Below are positions 1 through 8,792 of a stretch of 39,880 bases of DNA, one piece after another. The stretch is from an uncultured Bacteroidales bacterium (GTDB taxonomy: Bacteria > Bacteroidota > Bacteroidia > Bacteroidales > UBA932): positions 1 to 39,880 of the forward strand of contig CALVDT010000060.1 of NCBI GenBank assembly GCA_944326385.1. Direction: 5' to 3'. A program made the position numbers and the translations under genes. Position 1 is the first letter of the stretch; each line of letters starts with the position of its first letter. The notes below the pieces were generated by a model. It saw nothing but the letters and a program-made list of their open reading frames with translations, ran no database searches and was not told the origin of the DNA.

Positions 1-66
1 CCCTTTTTGTTTTTTTTGTGTTGCATCATTGCCCTAGACTACCCCCACCCTATGGCTCCCGGCCGA

Positions 67-112
67 GAAGTGCAACAGTCAGTGGCCCGCGGGCCACTGA
101 CTGTTGCACTTC
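67..112. repeat. 46-bp perfect palindrome with no spacer
   Basis: Bases 67-89 are the exact reverse complement of bases 90-112, with the centre in CCCG|CGGG. Complementarity stops on both sides (66/113 do not pair). No T-run follows on either strand, so this is not a typical intrinsic terminator. It lies about 110 bp upstream of the first lipoprotein start. It could be a cruciform-forming site, a recombination or protein-binding site, or a fold-back artefact close to the window edge. Confidence 0.85.
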
Positions 113-187
113 GGTGTTGAATCTACAGGTATTTCCTGGCCGGAATGCAATTTGTGAAATAAAATATAGAAATTGCGAAATAATATA

Positions 188-195
188 TAACTTTG
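188..195 (+). promoter_or_regulatory. candidate -7 box for the first lipoprotein gene
   Basis: TAACTTTG fits the Bacteroidota -7 consensus TAnnTTTG and lies 29 bp before the chosen ATG at 225. No TTTG is found about 19 bp upstream, so the -33 element is weak or absent. Confidence 0.4.
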
Positions 196-224
196 CCGAA
201 TTAATTACAGATATTCTTAACCAG

Positions 225-2063
225 ATGAGACGAGGAATAAAAGAGAAACTCGTATTTAATTCAATTTCAATGAGTTGCCTTTTTCTGGCAACGCTTGTGC
301 TATATCCATCCTGTTCAAAATCAGCATCCTCCGGACAAGATCCTGCCACAATGGAGTCTGTCGTGTATGCAAGCACCGGGAACGGTGTCCGTACCAGGAC
401 AATCGCGGGAGGCCCGGCCCTTGACGGGACATTGTGGTCCGAGAAGGACAGGATAAGTTTCTTCTACAGGCCGCAGGGTACGGGAGATGCCCTTGCGCAG
501 TCCGTGATGGGTGTCTACAGGATATATCCGGACGAGACTGTCTTTACGGGGAATGTGGAATCTCTCCCGGATACTTATTATGACTGTTTCGCGGCATATC
601 CTGTCCCGGAATCCGTTTCGGGGACTGTTGCAGTCTTCGATCTTCCTGCCGTGCAGAACGGGCTCTATGATTCCGGCATTGACGGCACGAGCCATGACAT
701 CATGGTGGCTGCCCCGGTATCGGATGTGGCTTTTTCCGGGGAAGGACAGGTAATACCTCTGGATTTTGTCCACAAGTGCCACGCTTTCAGGATACAGATA
801 CCGGAAGGCAGGAATCTGTTCGGGATGGACGTGAAGAAACTCAAGGTGGAATTTCCGGCGGAAGTGACAGGAAAGCTTTCCGTGGATCTCTCCGACCCAG
901 CTTCTGAGCCTCTGCTTTCAGAAGGAAGCCGCACCGTCTGGCTTGACCTGACAAAGGTCCTGAAGGAATCGGAGACAGACTCTCCTGACGGGAGTTATGC
1001 GTGGATATTCACTGCGCCGGTCGATATTGACGGCGAGGTGCGCTTTACCGCTTACAGTCGTGAAAACTATCGGTCGGAAAGCATATCCGTATCTTTGACC
1101 AAGACATTGGAAGCCGGGAAAATAACTCCAGTGACGCTCACTGTGCCTGCCGAGCCGGAATATTCGTCGGTGATGCTGAAAGTGGGTGCCAACAATCTCG
1201 GGGAGGATTACATGACCGTTACGGTAAAGGCTCCGGAAGGTGCCGTATTCAGGAACGGAGCCTCGGCTGTGACTTTCGGACGTAATGAAGCGCAGGAGTA
1301 TCCGATAGAGTTTTACGAGAGTGTGGATGGAGTGGAGAATCTGACGCCGATGAAGTCGGGAGACCTGACCGTGGAGTTCGAGTCGGAGCATGCGATAGTG
1401 TCTTGCGAGCCGATAAGTCTGGCGGATTTCACCTGGGGCGAGACCGGACGGACGTTCGACAGGGATGTGCCTTATCTGCTGTATGAGGATTTTTCGGGTG
1501 CGACAGAGCGCAACGGTGACAATCAGACGGAGATGCTCGACAGTTATAATCTTCCGGGGTGGTCGGCGTCGAATTACAGTATTTCGGCGGGACAATGCCT
1601 GAGGATACATATGTACGCTGGTACCATCAGTAAATTGGGAGAAGGTGATATCAGATATGGCAGAGTGGATTCTCCTGCACTGGTCAGCCTTAAGGACGGA
1701 GCAGAGGTCACGCTGTCGGTAAGCTATGATATAGGGGGAACATCTGCGTCCGGTATCAGTTCGACATTGTATGCCCTGTATTCTTTCGGTAACGATGGCC
1801 GAAGCGGTGCAGTAGCAGCCTCGGATTCTATCGGGACAGAGATGATCAAGAATGAAGATCCCGGAACTGGTGGAAGCTACACCGATCTCCCGTTTCGCAA
1901 ATCCGTAGAACTGGCAGGAGCGACGAGAGATGACAGGCTTTCCTGGCGGACGGCGTACAGGTATGACTTGGGAACTTTCGGCTCGATCACAAGAAAGACT
2001 GTCTATATCTATATTGATAATATAAAGGTGCAGATAGCTCCTCAGGAGGAGGCGGAGGAATAA
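225..2063 (+). CDS. fimbrillin-like secreted lipoprotein
   Basis: The start at 225 (protein begins MRRGIKEK) is chosen because the longer open frame runs back through the palindrome at 67-112. ATG 270 is an alternative. An SPII-type signal follows: a hydrophobic stretch, then LYPSC with the probable lipidated Cys near residue 29, and a Ser-rich tether. Residues about 50-310 resemble the Mfa1/FimB-type fimbrillin-like folds of Bacteroidales (DRISFFYRP and DCFAAYPVP are typical strand patterns). The last about 200 residues form a beta-rich domain beginning YLLYEDFSG. The likely location is the cell surface, as a pilus subunit or adhesin. It heads a run of same-strand surface genes but is separated from the next by a dispersed repeat, so co-transcription is uncertain. 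No catalytic motif was seen. Confidence 0.7.
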   Translation: MRRGIKEKLVFNSISMSCLFLATLVLYPSCSKSASSGQDPATMESVVYASTGNGVRTRTIAGGPALDGTLWSEKDRISFFYRPQGTGDALAQSVMGVYRIYPDETVFTGNVESLPDTYYDCFAAYPVPESVSGTVAVFDLPAVQNGLYDSGIDGTSHDIMVAAPVSDVAFSGEGQVIPLDFVHKCHAFRIQIPEGRNLFGMDVKKLKVEFPAEVTGKLSVDLSDPASEPLLSEGSRTVWLDLTKVLKESETDSPDGSYAWIFTAPVDIDGEVRFTAYSRENYRSESISVSLTKTLEAGKITPVTLTVPAEPEYSSVMLKVGANNLGEDYMTVTVKAPEGAVFRNGASAVTFGRNEAQEYPIEFYESVDGVENLTPMKSGDLTVEFESEHAIVSCEPISLADFTWGETGRTFDRDVPYLLYEDFSGATERNGDNQTEMLDSYNLPGWSASNYSISAGQCLRIHMYAGTISKLGEGDIRYGRVDSPALVSLKDGAEVTLSVSYDIGGTSASGISSTLYALYSFGNDGRSGAVAASDSIGTEMIKNEDPGTGGSYTDLPFRKSVELAGATRDDRLSWRTAYRYDLGTFGSITRKTVYIYIDNIKVQIAPQEEAEE

Positions 2064-2083
2064 AAGGGCAGATCTCTCCCCTT

Positions 2084-2219
2084 TGTCATTCCGACCCGAG
2101 GACGCAGTCCGGAGTGGAGAAATCTGGAGGGAAGTATGTTCTTAGAAGAGAACGATGATAATGACAGCTCCCTCTCTTGCGCTCGAGATGATAAAGAAAC
2201 GGCTTCGCTCGGGATGACA
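2084..2219. repeat. GTCAT-bounded dispersed repeat
   Basis: About 136 bp whose ends form an 11-bp inverted repeat (TGTCATTCCGA at 2084-2094 and TCGGGATGACA at 2209-2219, with one G-T pair). A shorter element with the same ends lies at 10500-10534. The sequence gives low-complexity peptides in several frames and is not coding. It sits between the first and second lipoprotein genes and creates a spurious upstream extension of the second. Confidence 0.6.
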
Positions 2220-2252
2220 AGGGGAGAGGAAAGCGGAACAAAAAATGAGAAT

Positions 2253-3083
2253 ATGAAGAAGGAACATAAAATATTGATCATGATGGCGGCCGGGACGTTG
2301 TTCCTGCAGGCCTGCACCGAGACGGAGGTGGTCGTGCAGGAGGGTACGGGCAGCGTGGAATTCCGGTGCAGTACGGTGAACGGCGTGCAGTATTCCCCGG
2401 CTTCCACCAAGGCTGACGGACAGACCAGGACATTGCCGGAAGGCATCCTGCCGGAAAGTGCAGACCTGAAACTGGGCATTACGGGGCCGGACGGTTATTC
2501 GGCAGAATACGAAACCGTCGCAGCATACGATGCACCGCAGATGAGAGCGGGGGATTATACGGCAGTCTTCAGCTATGGCAACCCCGAGAGGGAAGGATCT
2601 GATGCTGCGTATTTCGAGACAGGACATCCGTTCACGGTCGTTGCACGCAAGTCCTCAGTCGAGACAGTCACCGTTCCTTTGGCGAATTCAGTAGTTTCAG
2701 TGACTGTATCGCAATGGTTTGCAGATTATTATCCTGAATATGACATAAGGATTGAAACGGAATCAGGCTATGCGATGGCCTTTTCCGGTGAAGATACTGA
2801 ACCGGAGGCGGAATCGGAGCCTGTCTTTGTCAAAGCCGGTACTTCTCTCTATTTCAGCGGTACGGCAGTCAAGACAAACGGTGTCGAGGTGTCTTTCCCG
2901 AGGACGGAAATAGCCGTGACCAAGGCCCGTACATGGCAGACATTAGGCATTGACGCATCGGAAGCTGCAGGCGGAACCGTGGAAATCGTCCTGGATGACA
3001 GCGTAGTGGAGGTGAAAGAAATTTCCATAGAGCTGAATCCCGATGCCCCTGACATGACAGAGTCGGACTTTGACGGAAAATGA
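2253..3083 (+). CDS. DUF4493-like secreted lipoprotein
   Basis: The start at 2253 (MKKEHKIL) gives a clean lipoprotein signal, with lipobox LFLQAC and Cys at about residue 20. An open frame extends upstream to 2136, but its first 39 codons lie in dispersed repeat and are rejected. The mature part begins with an acidic tether, then GTGSVEFRCS and a DUF4493-type beta domain of roughly 200 residues, including the pattern AGDYTAVFSYG and a YFETGHPFTV segment. The protein has 276 residues and no catalytic motif. It is followed 27 bp later by another DUF4493 lipoprotein. The family occurs in Bacteroidales surface lipoprotein clusters and has no established biochemical activity. Confidence 0.65.
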   Translation: MKKEHKILIMMAAGTLFLQACTETEVVVQEGTGSVEFRCSTVNGVQYSPASTKADGQTRTLPEGILPESADLKLGITGPDGYSAEYETVAAYDAPQMRAGDYTAVFSYGNPEREGSDAAYFETGHPFTVVARKSSVETVTVPLANSVVSVTVSQWFADYYPEYDIRIETESGYAMAFSGEDTEPEAESEPVFVKAGTSLYFSGTAVKTNGVEVSFPRTEIAVTKARTWQTLGIDASEAAGGTVEIVLDDSVVEVKEISIELNPDAPDMTESDFDGK

Positions 3084-3110
3084 AACGGAAAAATTGAAAA
3101 ATAAGAGATC

Positions 3111-4943
3111 ATGAAGAATATATTCAGAACAATATCCATGTCGGCGGCGGTTATCCTGATGCTTCAGGGCTGCAAGTCCGAGAAAATAGAATATGTCACG
3201 ACAGACGGCCTGTCAGGAGATGCTGTCGGCTATCTTTCGATGGCTGCATTCGACCTCCGGGTGGCAGACTATGCGGAGGAAATCACTTCGTCTTCCGTCG
3301 ACCCTGTTTCAGTGACCAGGGCTGGAAAAGACTTCAATTCGACCACTGAGGCTTCCGGCGATTATGTGATACGGATACGTAATATCAAGACATCGGAAGA
3401 GCAGAAGATGACATATGCCGAATTCAAGCAGGCCGGAGACAAGCAGATTCCCCTGACTCCCGGAACATATGTCGTTTCAGCCGAATCTTCTGATTATGAG
3501 GGTTATATGTCAGATGCAGGTCTGGCCGGATGGGAATCTCCCGTGTATTACGGAGAGGTGACGGCCACGATTCTCTCCAGGAAGGAGACCGAAGTGTCCG
3601 GTATTGTGTGCCGGCTTGCCAATGTCAAGGCTACCGTATCAGTGACGCCTGATCTGGCAGGGCTTTTCATGTCCGACAGCGAGTGCGAGACGCAGGGTGC
3701 GCAGAAATTGTCGGTGACACTGTCTGCCGGCGACAATTCCCTGCAGTACGGCCGTACTGAAATGGATGCGGTGAAAGCCGGCTATTTCAAGGTACAGGAC
3801 AAGCCTGTGACTCTCGATGTCGTCCTGAGAGGTCACTACAACAAAGCTGCTGCAGACGCCGAGCCGGAATATATCGATGTAAACTGGAAGACGTCGCTGC
3901 CTGACTGCAAGGCTGGCCAATGGCGCAAGATCTCCATAGGTGTGACCGGAGCTGCCGAAGGCGATGTGAAATTCGAGGTGACAGTGGAGAACTGGACATA
4001 CGACGAGGTCGTGGATGTGGATGTGACCAAGCTGTATGCATTTGCAGAAGAGACGATTGAGGATGTGGACATTTCAGATGAGGATTCACCGGTCCTTACC
4101 CTTGCCGACGGAGATATTTCCAAAGGCTGTACCTTGCATTCAGGGATGTATGATGATGTCCTGAAGAAATGGAAGGAGAATCTCAGATTCATTCTCACTC
4201 CTGCAGCCGGTGCCGCCGTCAGGTCGGTATCGGTGGAGATCGGTTCGGACAATGCGGATTTCCTTGCTGCCGTCGATGCGCTCGGGGTAAGGAAGAGGAC
4301 TGTCCAGGTCTATCCTGACAATTCCACCCTTTCCTCCTGTCTCCTTGTTTCCGACAATGCAGGCGTCCTGACCTTCGCCCTCAATGACAGCGGTATGACT
4401 CAGCTTTTCCAGTACAAGGGAAAGCATAGCCTGAAAGTCACGGCTGAGGATGACATGCGCAGGACCTCATACACTTGTCTGGAAATAACATGCATGGAAG
4501 GGGAGGTTTCACTCAGCGGCCCGGAGATACTCTGGACCAGTTCAGACGGCTCCATAGACTATGATTTCGACAAGGAATATGTGATAGACGAAAACCTCCA
4601 GGTGGCGATAAAGGTATCTTCGGAAAGCCGTTTTACGGAGTTCGATGTTGTGATTGACAGTGATATCCTGACAGGGGAGGTTCTCGGGGCTGTCGGACTG
4701 TCGGATAATCTGGATCTGATAAATCCGGGAACAGCGGAATCCATGTTGAACCAGCTCGGATTCCCTACAGGCACCGATGTGACTTCACGCCAGGAAGTAA
4801 GCTTCGACATATCCGGCTTCCTGACCATGATAGAGGGGCTTGCACAGGGAGGCGGCACTTACTGCAATTTCAGACTTGTCGTTTCAGACGGCAATGGCAC
4901 TACCGAAAAGACCATACAGCTGAAAGTGCGGCAGGCAGAATGA
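3111..4943 (+). CDS. DUF4493 domain secreted lipoprotein
   Basis: A 610-residue SPII lipoprotein with lipobox LMLQGC (Cys 21). Residues about 40-320 follow the DUF4493 layout: a GYLSMAAFDL opening strand, a VTRA segment, DYVIRIRNIKTSEE, a TPGTYVVSAES turn, SPVYYGEV, then ANVKATVSV. Residues about 340-610 are further beta-rich Ig-like repeats without a recognised name. The stop codon overlaps the next start (ATGA at 4940-4943), so translation is probably coupled. The likely role is a structural or binding surface protein. It differs from the neighbouring DUF4493 protein at 4940 in lacking a C-terminal PCMD module. Confidence 0.7.
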   Translation: MKNIFRTISMSAAVILMLQGCKSEKIEYVTTDGLSGDAVGYLSMAAFDLRVADYAEEITSSSVDPVSVTRAGKDFNSTTEASGDYVIRIRNIKTSEEQKMTYAEFKQAGDKQIPLTPGTYVVSAESSDYEGYMSDAGLAGWESPVYYGEVTATILSRKETEVSGIVCRLANVKATVSVTPDLAGLFMSDSECETQGAQKLSVTLSAGDNSLQYGRTEMDAVKAGYFKVQDKPVTLDVVLRGHYNKAAADAEPEYIDVNWKTSLPDCKAGQWRKISIGVTGAAEGDVKFEVTVENWTYDEVVDVDVTKLYAFAEETIEDVDISDEDSPVLTLADGDISKGCTLHSGMYDDVLKKWKENLRFILTPAAGAAVRSVSVEIGSDNADFLAAVDALGVRKRTVQVYPDNSTLSSCLLVSDNAGVLTFALNDSGMTQLFQYKGKHSLKVTAEDDMRRTSYTCLEITCMEGEVSLSGPEILWTSSDGSIDYDFDKEYVIDENLQVAIKVSSESRFTEFDVVIDSDILTGEVLGAVGLSDNLDLINPGTAESMLNQLGFPTGTDVTSRQEVSFDISGFLTMIEGLAQGGGTYCNFRLVVSDGNGTTEKTIQLKVRQAE

Positions 4944-7141
4944 ATTTCAAGACAAAACAGAGACTGATGATGATTTTGAACCATATATTGAAACCGTTTC
5001 CGGTGCTTCCGGGCGTCGTTTCGGCAGCACTTGTGTTTGCCGGCTGTACCCAGAAGGAGCTTGTGGAGCCCGAAATGAAAGAGGGGACAGGCTGTCTGAG
5101 CGTGGAGATTTCTTTGCCGCAGACCAAGGCTGATGCCGGTGCGGAATATAATGCATTGGACTACAGTACCGTGCGGATTTTCAGCATAGTCCGGGATACG
5201 GACAATGAGATAATTTCCGAAAACCTTGTCAGGAAATACAGGCCTGCATCGAAAATGCCGGCAAGTCTGTATCTTGCTGCCGGAGAGTATAAGATTACCG
5301 TGGAGGCCGGGACAGAGGAGGAGGCTACCTTTACGGACAGGACTTATTACGGAGAGGAGGTCTTCATCCTCGAAGCCAACAGGAACAAGTCTGTGAAAGT
5401 GACCTGCGGGATCACCAATGTCGTGGTGAAGGTCGTGTTCGACCAGACTGTGAAGACTGCCTTTGACAAAGGATACAAAGTGTATGTGAGCGCTTCGGAT
5501 ACGTTTTCTGAAGACGATGCCGAGGCCGGGAGAGTGCCGACTCTCGGATTTACTGAAGACAGGACAGGGTATTTCATTCTCCCTGATGGAGTGTCGGATC
5601 TTTCATGGGGCTTCTTCGGCAGCAGTTCGGATGAAGCCATAGATGCCAAAGGGACAGCATCCGGTGTGATAGACTCTCCTCAGCCTGGGATGCAGTATAC
5701 GTTGACCTATAAATATTCCAAGGATGCGGACGGCTACCTTCTGACTACATCGGTGCAGGTGGCGGACTATGACGAATTGTGTGAAGACCAGTTCGTGTTC
5801 AGCCCTCAGCCGGTGATAACGGCCGACGGATTCTCGTTCGACGAGACTCTCCTGCTCCATGACAAGCCGATAAAGGTGAATATCAGTGCCATAAATCCTT
5901 TGTCCGGAATAACTGTGACGGTTGGCGACCAGACCTTCACGGCGATGGACGGCGGTGCGGCATCGGAGACTGATGCGGTACAGGGGATGGAATTGACTGT
6001 TACGGACGAGTACAATGCCACGCTTGCATTGCTGCCGGAGTTCTCGTCCAATATCGCCGGCGGCTTGCATCAGTTCGTTTTCGAGGTCAAGGACAGCGGA
6101 AATGCCGAAGTCTCCAGTCAGGTGGATGTCATCTCCTCGGGAGCGTCGGATCTTGTTTGCGGGGATTTGTGGTTCGGGAATGCGACCTTGGAAGCCGTAG
6201 TGACGGATCCCGATGCGTCCGATGTGAAGATACGCTACCGGGAATCGTCCGTGGAGGATTGGACAGAAACAGCGATGACAAAAGCGGCTGAAGACTACAC
6301 CTACACGGCTGATGTCACGGGTTTCACTGTCGGCAGGACATACGAGATCCAGCTGACGGTCGGGGAATCACCGGTCGGAAAACCTGTCCGGATGAGCACG
6401 GAGAAAGGTGTGCAGATGCCGAATGCCGGATTTGAGGAGTGGGGGACTTTTGACGTCGTATGCCCGTACTCGAGCGAGGACAAGGCCTTCTGGGGCACAG
6501 GAAACAAAGGAGCCAGCATGGCTTCAGTGACATTGACCGACAAATCAGCTGACATTCGCCCGGGGTCGGAAGGAACTTATTCGGCAAGGCTTGAATCCAA
6601 GGATGCCAAGGTGTTCGGAATCGGGAAATTCGCCGCCGGGAACATCTTTGTGGGCAAATTCGGTACGACAGATATCTCCTCCATGTCCGGTACGGTGGAA
6701 ATGGGCAGGGCATTTGAGTTCAATGCCAGACCGCAGTCATTGAGAGGATGGTACAAGTATACGCCAGGCGGTTCCACGGACAAGGGCAGGATTTTCGTCT
6801 GTCTTGTCCGGATGGACGGTGACAGGACATCGCACACCGTAAATACCAATGAGGCTTATATCGATGCGACATCCTTCGATCCCAAGGATGAATTCCTGTA
6901 CACGGACAAGAACGATTCCGAAACGAAGGAGGGGCATATCATCGGCTACGGGGAACTGATGTTCGAGACTTCCGTCAAGGACTGGGATGAGTTCGAGATT
7001 CCGATAACCTACCGGGAGAAATATGCAGATGAAAAGCCGAATGTCCTGATGGTCACTGCTACAGCCAGCTGGCGGGGAGACTATTTCGATGGAGAGGTCG
7101 GCAGCCTCATGTATCTGGACGACCTGGAATTCGTATATTGA
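4940..7141 (+). CDS. DUF4493 plus PCMD domain secreted lipoprotein
   Basis: A 733-residue protein whose signal ends in lipobox LVFAGC (Cys 36). The start at 4940 overlaps the previous stop; an in-frame ATG at 4967 is an alternative. The N-terminal domain (about 50-290) has the DUF4493 pattern (LYLAAGEYKITVEAG, TYYGEEVFIL). Ig-like segments occupy about 290-490. The C-terminal domain (about 495-733) matches PCMD, the putative carbohydrate metabolism domain: MPNAGFEEWG opening, FVGKFG, ARPQSLRGWYKY, and an ending SLMYLDDLEFVY. PCMD is a beta-sandwich family whose function is inferred, not proven. The protein at 8793 carries the same C-terminal module, so the two are partial paralogues in one cluster. 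Confidence 0.78.
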   Translation: MNFKTKQRLMMILNHILKPFPVLPGVVSAALVFAGCTQKELVEPEMKEGTGCLSVEISLPQTKADAGAEYNALDYSTVRIFSIVRDTDNEIISENLVRKYRPASKMPASLYLAAGEYKITVEAGTEEEATFTDRTYYGEEVFILEANRNKSVKVTCGITNVVVKVVFDQTVKTAFDKGYKVYVSASDTFSEDDAEAGRVPTLGFTEDRTGYFILPDGVSDLSWGFFGSSSDEAIDAKGTASGVIDSPQPGMQYTLTYKYSKDADGYLLTTSVQVADYDELCEDQFVFSPQPVITADGFSFDETLLLHDKPIKVNISAINPLSGITVTVGDQTFTAMDGGAASETDAVQGMELTVTDEYNATLALLPEFSSNIAGGLHQFVFEVKDSGNAEVSSQVDVISSGASDLVCGDLWFGNATLEAVVTDPDASDVKIRYRESSVEDWTETAMTKAAEDYTYTADVTGFTVGRTYEIQLTVGESPVGKPVRMSTEKGVQMPNAGFEEWGTFDVVCPYSSEDKAFWGTGNKGASMASVTLTDKSADIRPGSEGTYSARLESKDAKVFGIGKFAAGNIFVGKFGTTDISSMSGTVEMGRAFEFNARPQSLRGWYKYTPGGSTDKGRIFVCLVRMDGDRTSHTVNTNEAYIDATSFDPKDEFLYTDKNDSETKEGHIIGYGELMFETSVKDWDEFEIPITYREKYADEKPNVLMVTATASWRGDYFDGEVGSLMYLDDLEFVY

Positions 7142-7155
7142 AACATGTTGGATAG

Positions 7156-7923
7156 ATGAAAAGGACTTTTATAATATTGTTGCTTGCCGTGCTTCCGGTG
7201 TTCTCCGTTCTTGCGGACGAGGCGGAAAAGCCGGTGCCGGTCAAGCCGGACAAGTCCCATCGCGGGCTTGTCAACATGTCGAAGATGTTCGTCCCCAAAG
7301 GACAGTGGCTCACCGGACTGAGCGCATCGTTCTCCACCCACAGCAACGATATGTACAATATCGTCATTATAAATGATGTAGCCTCGGCAGGATATACGGT
7401 GAACGTTTCTCCCATGCTCGGCTATGCCATCAGGGACAATCTGATAGCCGGCATCAAGTTCGGCTATTCGAGGAATCTGCTCAGGCTGGATGAAGGCGGG
7501 ATAAGTATCGGAGGCGACTCCGGCTTGTCTCTGAATGCGGAGAACTACTATTCCCTGAAACACACGTATGAAGGTTCGATGTTCCTGCGCCGGTACATAC
7601 CTTTCGGCTCGAACATGCGTTTTGCCCTTTTCACGGAAGCCCAGCTGGTCTTCGGAGGCTCTCAGGCCAAGTATCTTGCCCATGTCCCTGTCGACGGCAC
7701 GTATGAGACAAGTTTCTCTACATCCCTGAACGTCACACCGGGAATCGCTGCATTCATTACGAACGACGTGGCGCTGGAACTGAATGTCGGGATGATGGGT
7801 GTGACCTTCAAGACAGTAAGGCAGACACATAACCAGGTGGAGGCCGGAAAGAGAAACGAGAGCCTTATGAACTTCAAGATCAATCTTCTGAGTATAGGTC
7901 TGGGACTTGCGATTTATTTATAG
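7156..7923 (+). CDS. small outer-membrane beta-barrel protein
   Basis: A 255-residue protein with an N-terminal signal peptide (MKRTFIILLLAVLPVFSVLA, cleavage near 20-22). The rest alternates polar and hydrophobic residues in short strands, with a typical LSIGLGLAIYL end at the C-terminus. Repeated YAIRDNLIAGIKFGYSRN and FLRRYIPFG segments resemble Bacteroidota OmpW/porin-like barrels of 8-10 strands. It starts 15 bp after the PCMD lipoprotein and is followed by a related barrel gene. The likely job is anchoring or exporting surface lipoproteins, or simply a small porin; neither is proven by sequence. Confidence 0.65.
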   Translation: MKRTFIILLLAVLPVFSVLADEAEKPVPVKPDKSHRGLVNMSKMFVPKGQWLTGLSASFSTHSNDMYNIVIINDVASAGYTVNVSPMLGYAIRDNLIAGIKFGYSRNLLRLDEGGISIGGDSGLSLNAENYYSLKHTYEGSMFLRRYIPFGSNMRFALFTEAQLVFGGSQAKYLAHVPVDGTYETSFSTSLNVTPGIAAFITNDVALELNVGMMGVTFKTVRQTHNQVEAGKRNESLMNFKINLLSIGLGLAIYL

Positions 7924-7933
7924 GAGAGACATC

Positions 7934-8782
7934 ATGAAGAATTTCATCATATCTTTATTGTTTATATCGGTATCGGCTGTGCCTGTCCTGTCAATGGACA
8001 AGGACGATGTGCTTATCCTCGAACACCCGGATTCGCTTGCCGTGGCAGAGGATACGGCCGGGACTGCCGAGCTGCATATCAAGGACAGATTCCTTCCTGT
8101 TTCACGGAGGATAGACCGCGGGATCAATGCCATTACCTATGTCTACAAAAAAGAGATTGCCGTCGGCATAGACGTTTCATACGGTACGCTTTCCAGTGAC
8201 GACACCAATCTCATGCTTCTTCTCGACAATCTGGACTTCAAGGGCAGCGTATTCACAGTGAACCCTTCCGTAGGCTATTTCTTCAGGGACAACATGTGCG
8301 TGGGGACAAGATTCGGATACACCAAGGTGGACGGGAATCTCGGGAATGTCTCCCTGAATCTCGGCTCCGATGACATGAATCTTTCGTTGTCCGACATCCT
8401 CATGAGAAGCCAGGTCATGAACATGGGAATGTTTCTCCGTTCATACGCAGGAGTCGACCCGAAGGGAGTCTTCGGCCTTTTCGCAGAGCTGGAGCTCATG
8501 TACAAGACCGGGAATTCGATATTTTCATATACGACGGCTTCAGGGCCGAATACGACCAACACCAACAACCATCAGCTCCGTCTCGGCATCAGTGCCGGAG
8601 TGGCTGTCTATATCATGCCAAAGATATGCTGCAACCTATCTTTCGGGCTCGGAGGAATATCATTCAACAAGATAATCCAGCATGATGCCGCCGGACAGTA
8701 TACAGGCGGCAGGACGGCCACGAGCATGAACTGGAAACTGAATCTGCTGGATATCGGTATAGGTTTCAATGTACATCTCTAA
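7934..8782 (+). CDS. outer-membrane beta-barrel protein, related to the preceding gene
   Basis: The start at 7934 (MKNFIISLLF) is preferred over 7907 because it gives a compact signal peptide and has AGGAGA about 6 bp upstream. The 282-residue product shares layout with the preceding gene: a linker after the signal, VGYFFRDNMCVGTRFGYTKV, MFLRSYAGV and a terminal NLLDIGIGFNVHL barrel end. This suggests a tandem duplication followed by divergence. It is predicted to be an outer-membrane barrel. The next gene, a PCMD lipoprotein, begins 10 bp after its stop, so the two are probably co-translated. Confidence 0.65.
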   Translation: MKNFIISLLFISVSAVPVLSMDKDDVLILEHPDSLAVAEDTAGTAELHIKDRFLPVSRRIDRGINAITYVYKKEIAVGIDVSYGTLSSDDTNLMLLLDNLDFKGSVFTVNPSVGYFFRDNMCVGTRFGYTKVDGNLGNVSLNLGSDDMNLSLSDILMRSQVMNMGMFLRSYAGVDPKGVFGLFAELELMYKTGNSIFSYTTASGPNTTNTNNHQLRLGISAGVAVYIMPKICCNLSFGLGGISFNKIIQHDAAGQYTGGRTATSMNWKLNLLDIGIGFNVHL

Positions 8783-8792
8783 CAGTTTGACT

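Noticed and set aside
2042-2479. Minus-strand frame of 145 codons with a plausible start
   Set aside because: It runs through the GTCAT-bounded repeat and antisense to the lipoprotein gene, and its peptide is typical of translated intergenic repeats.
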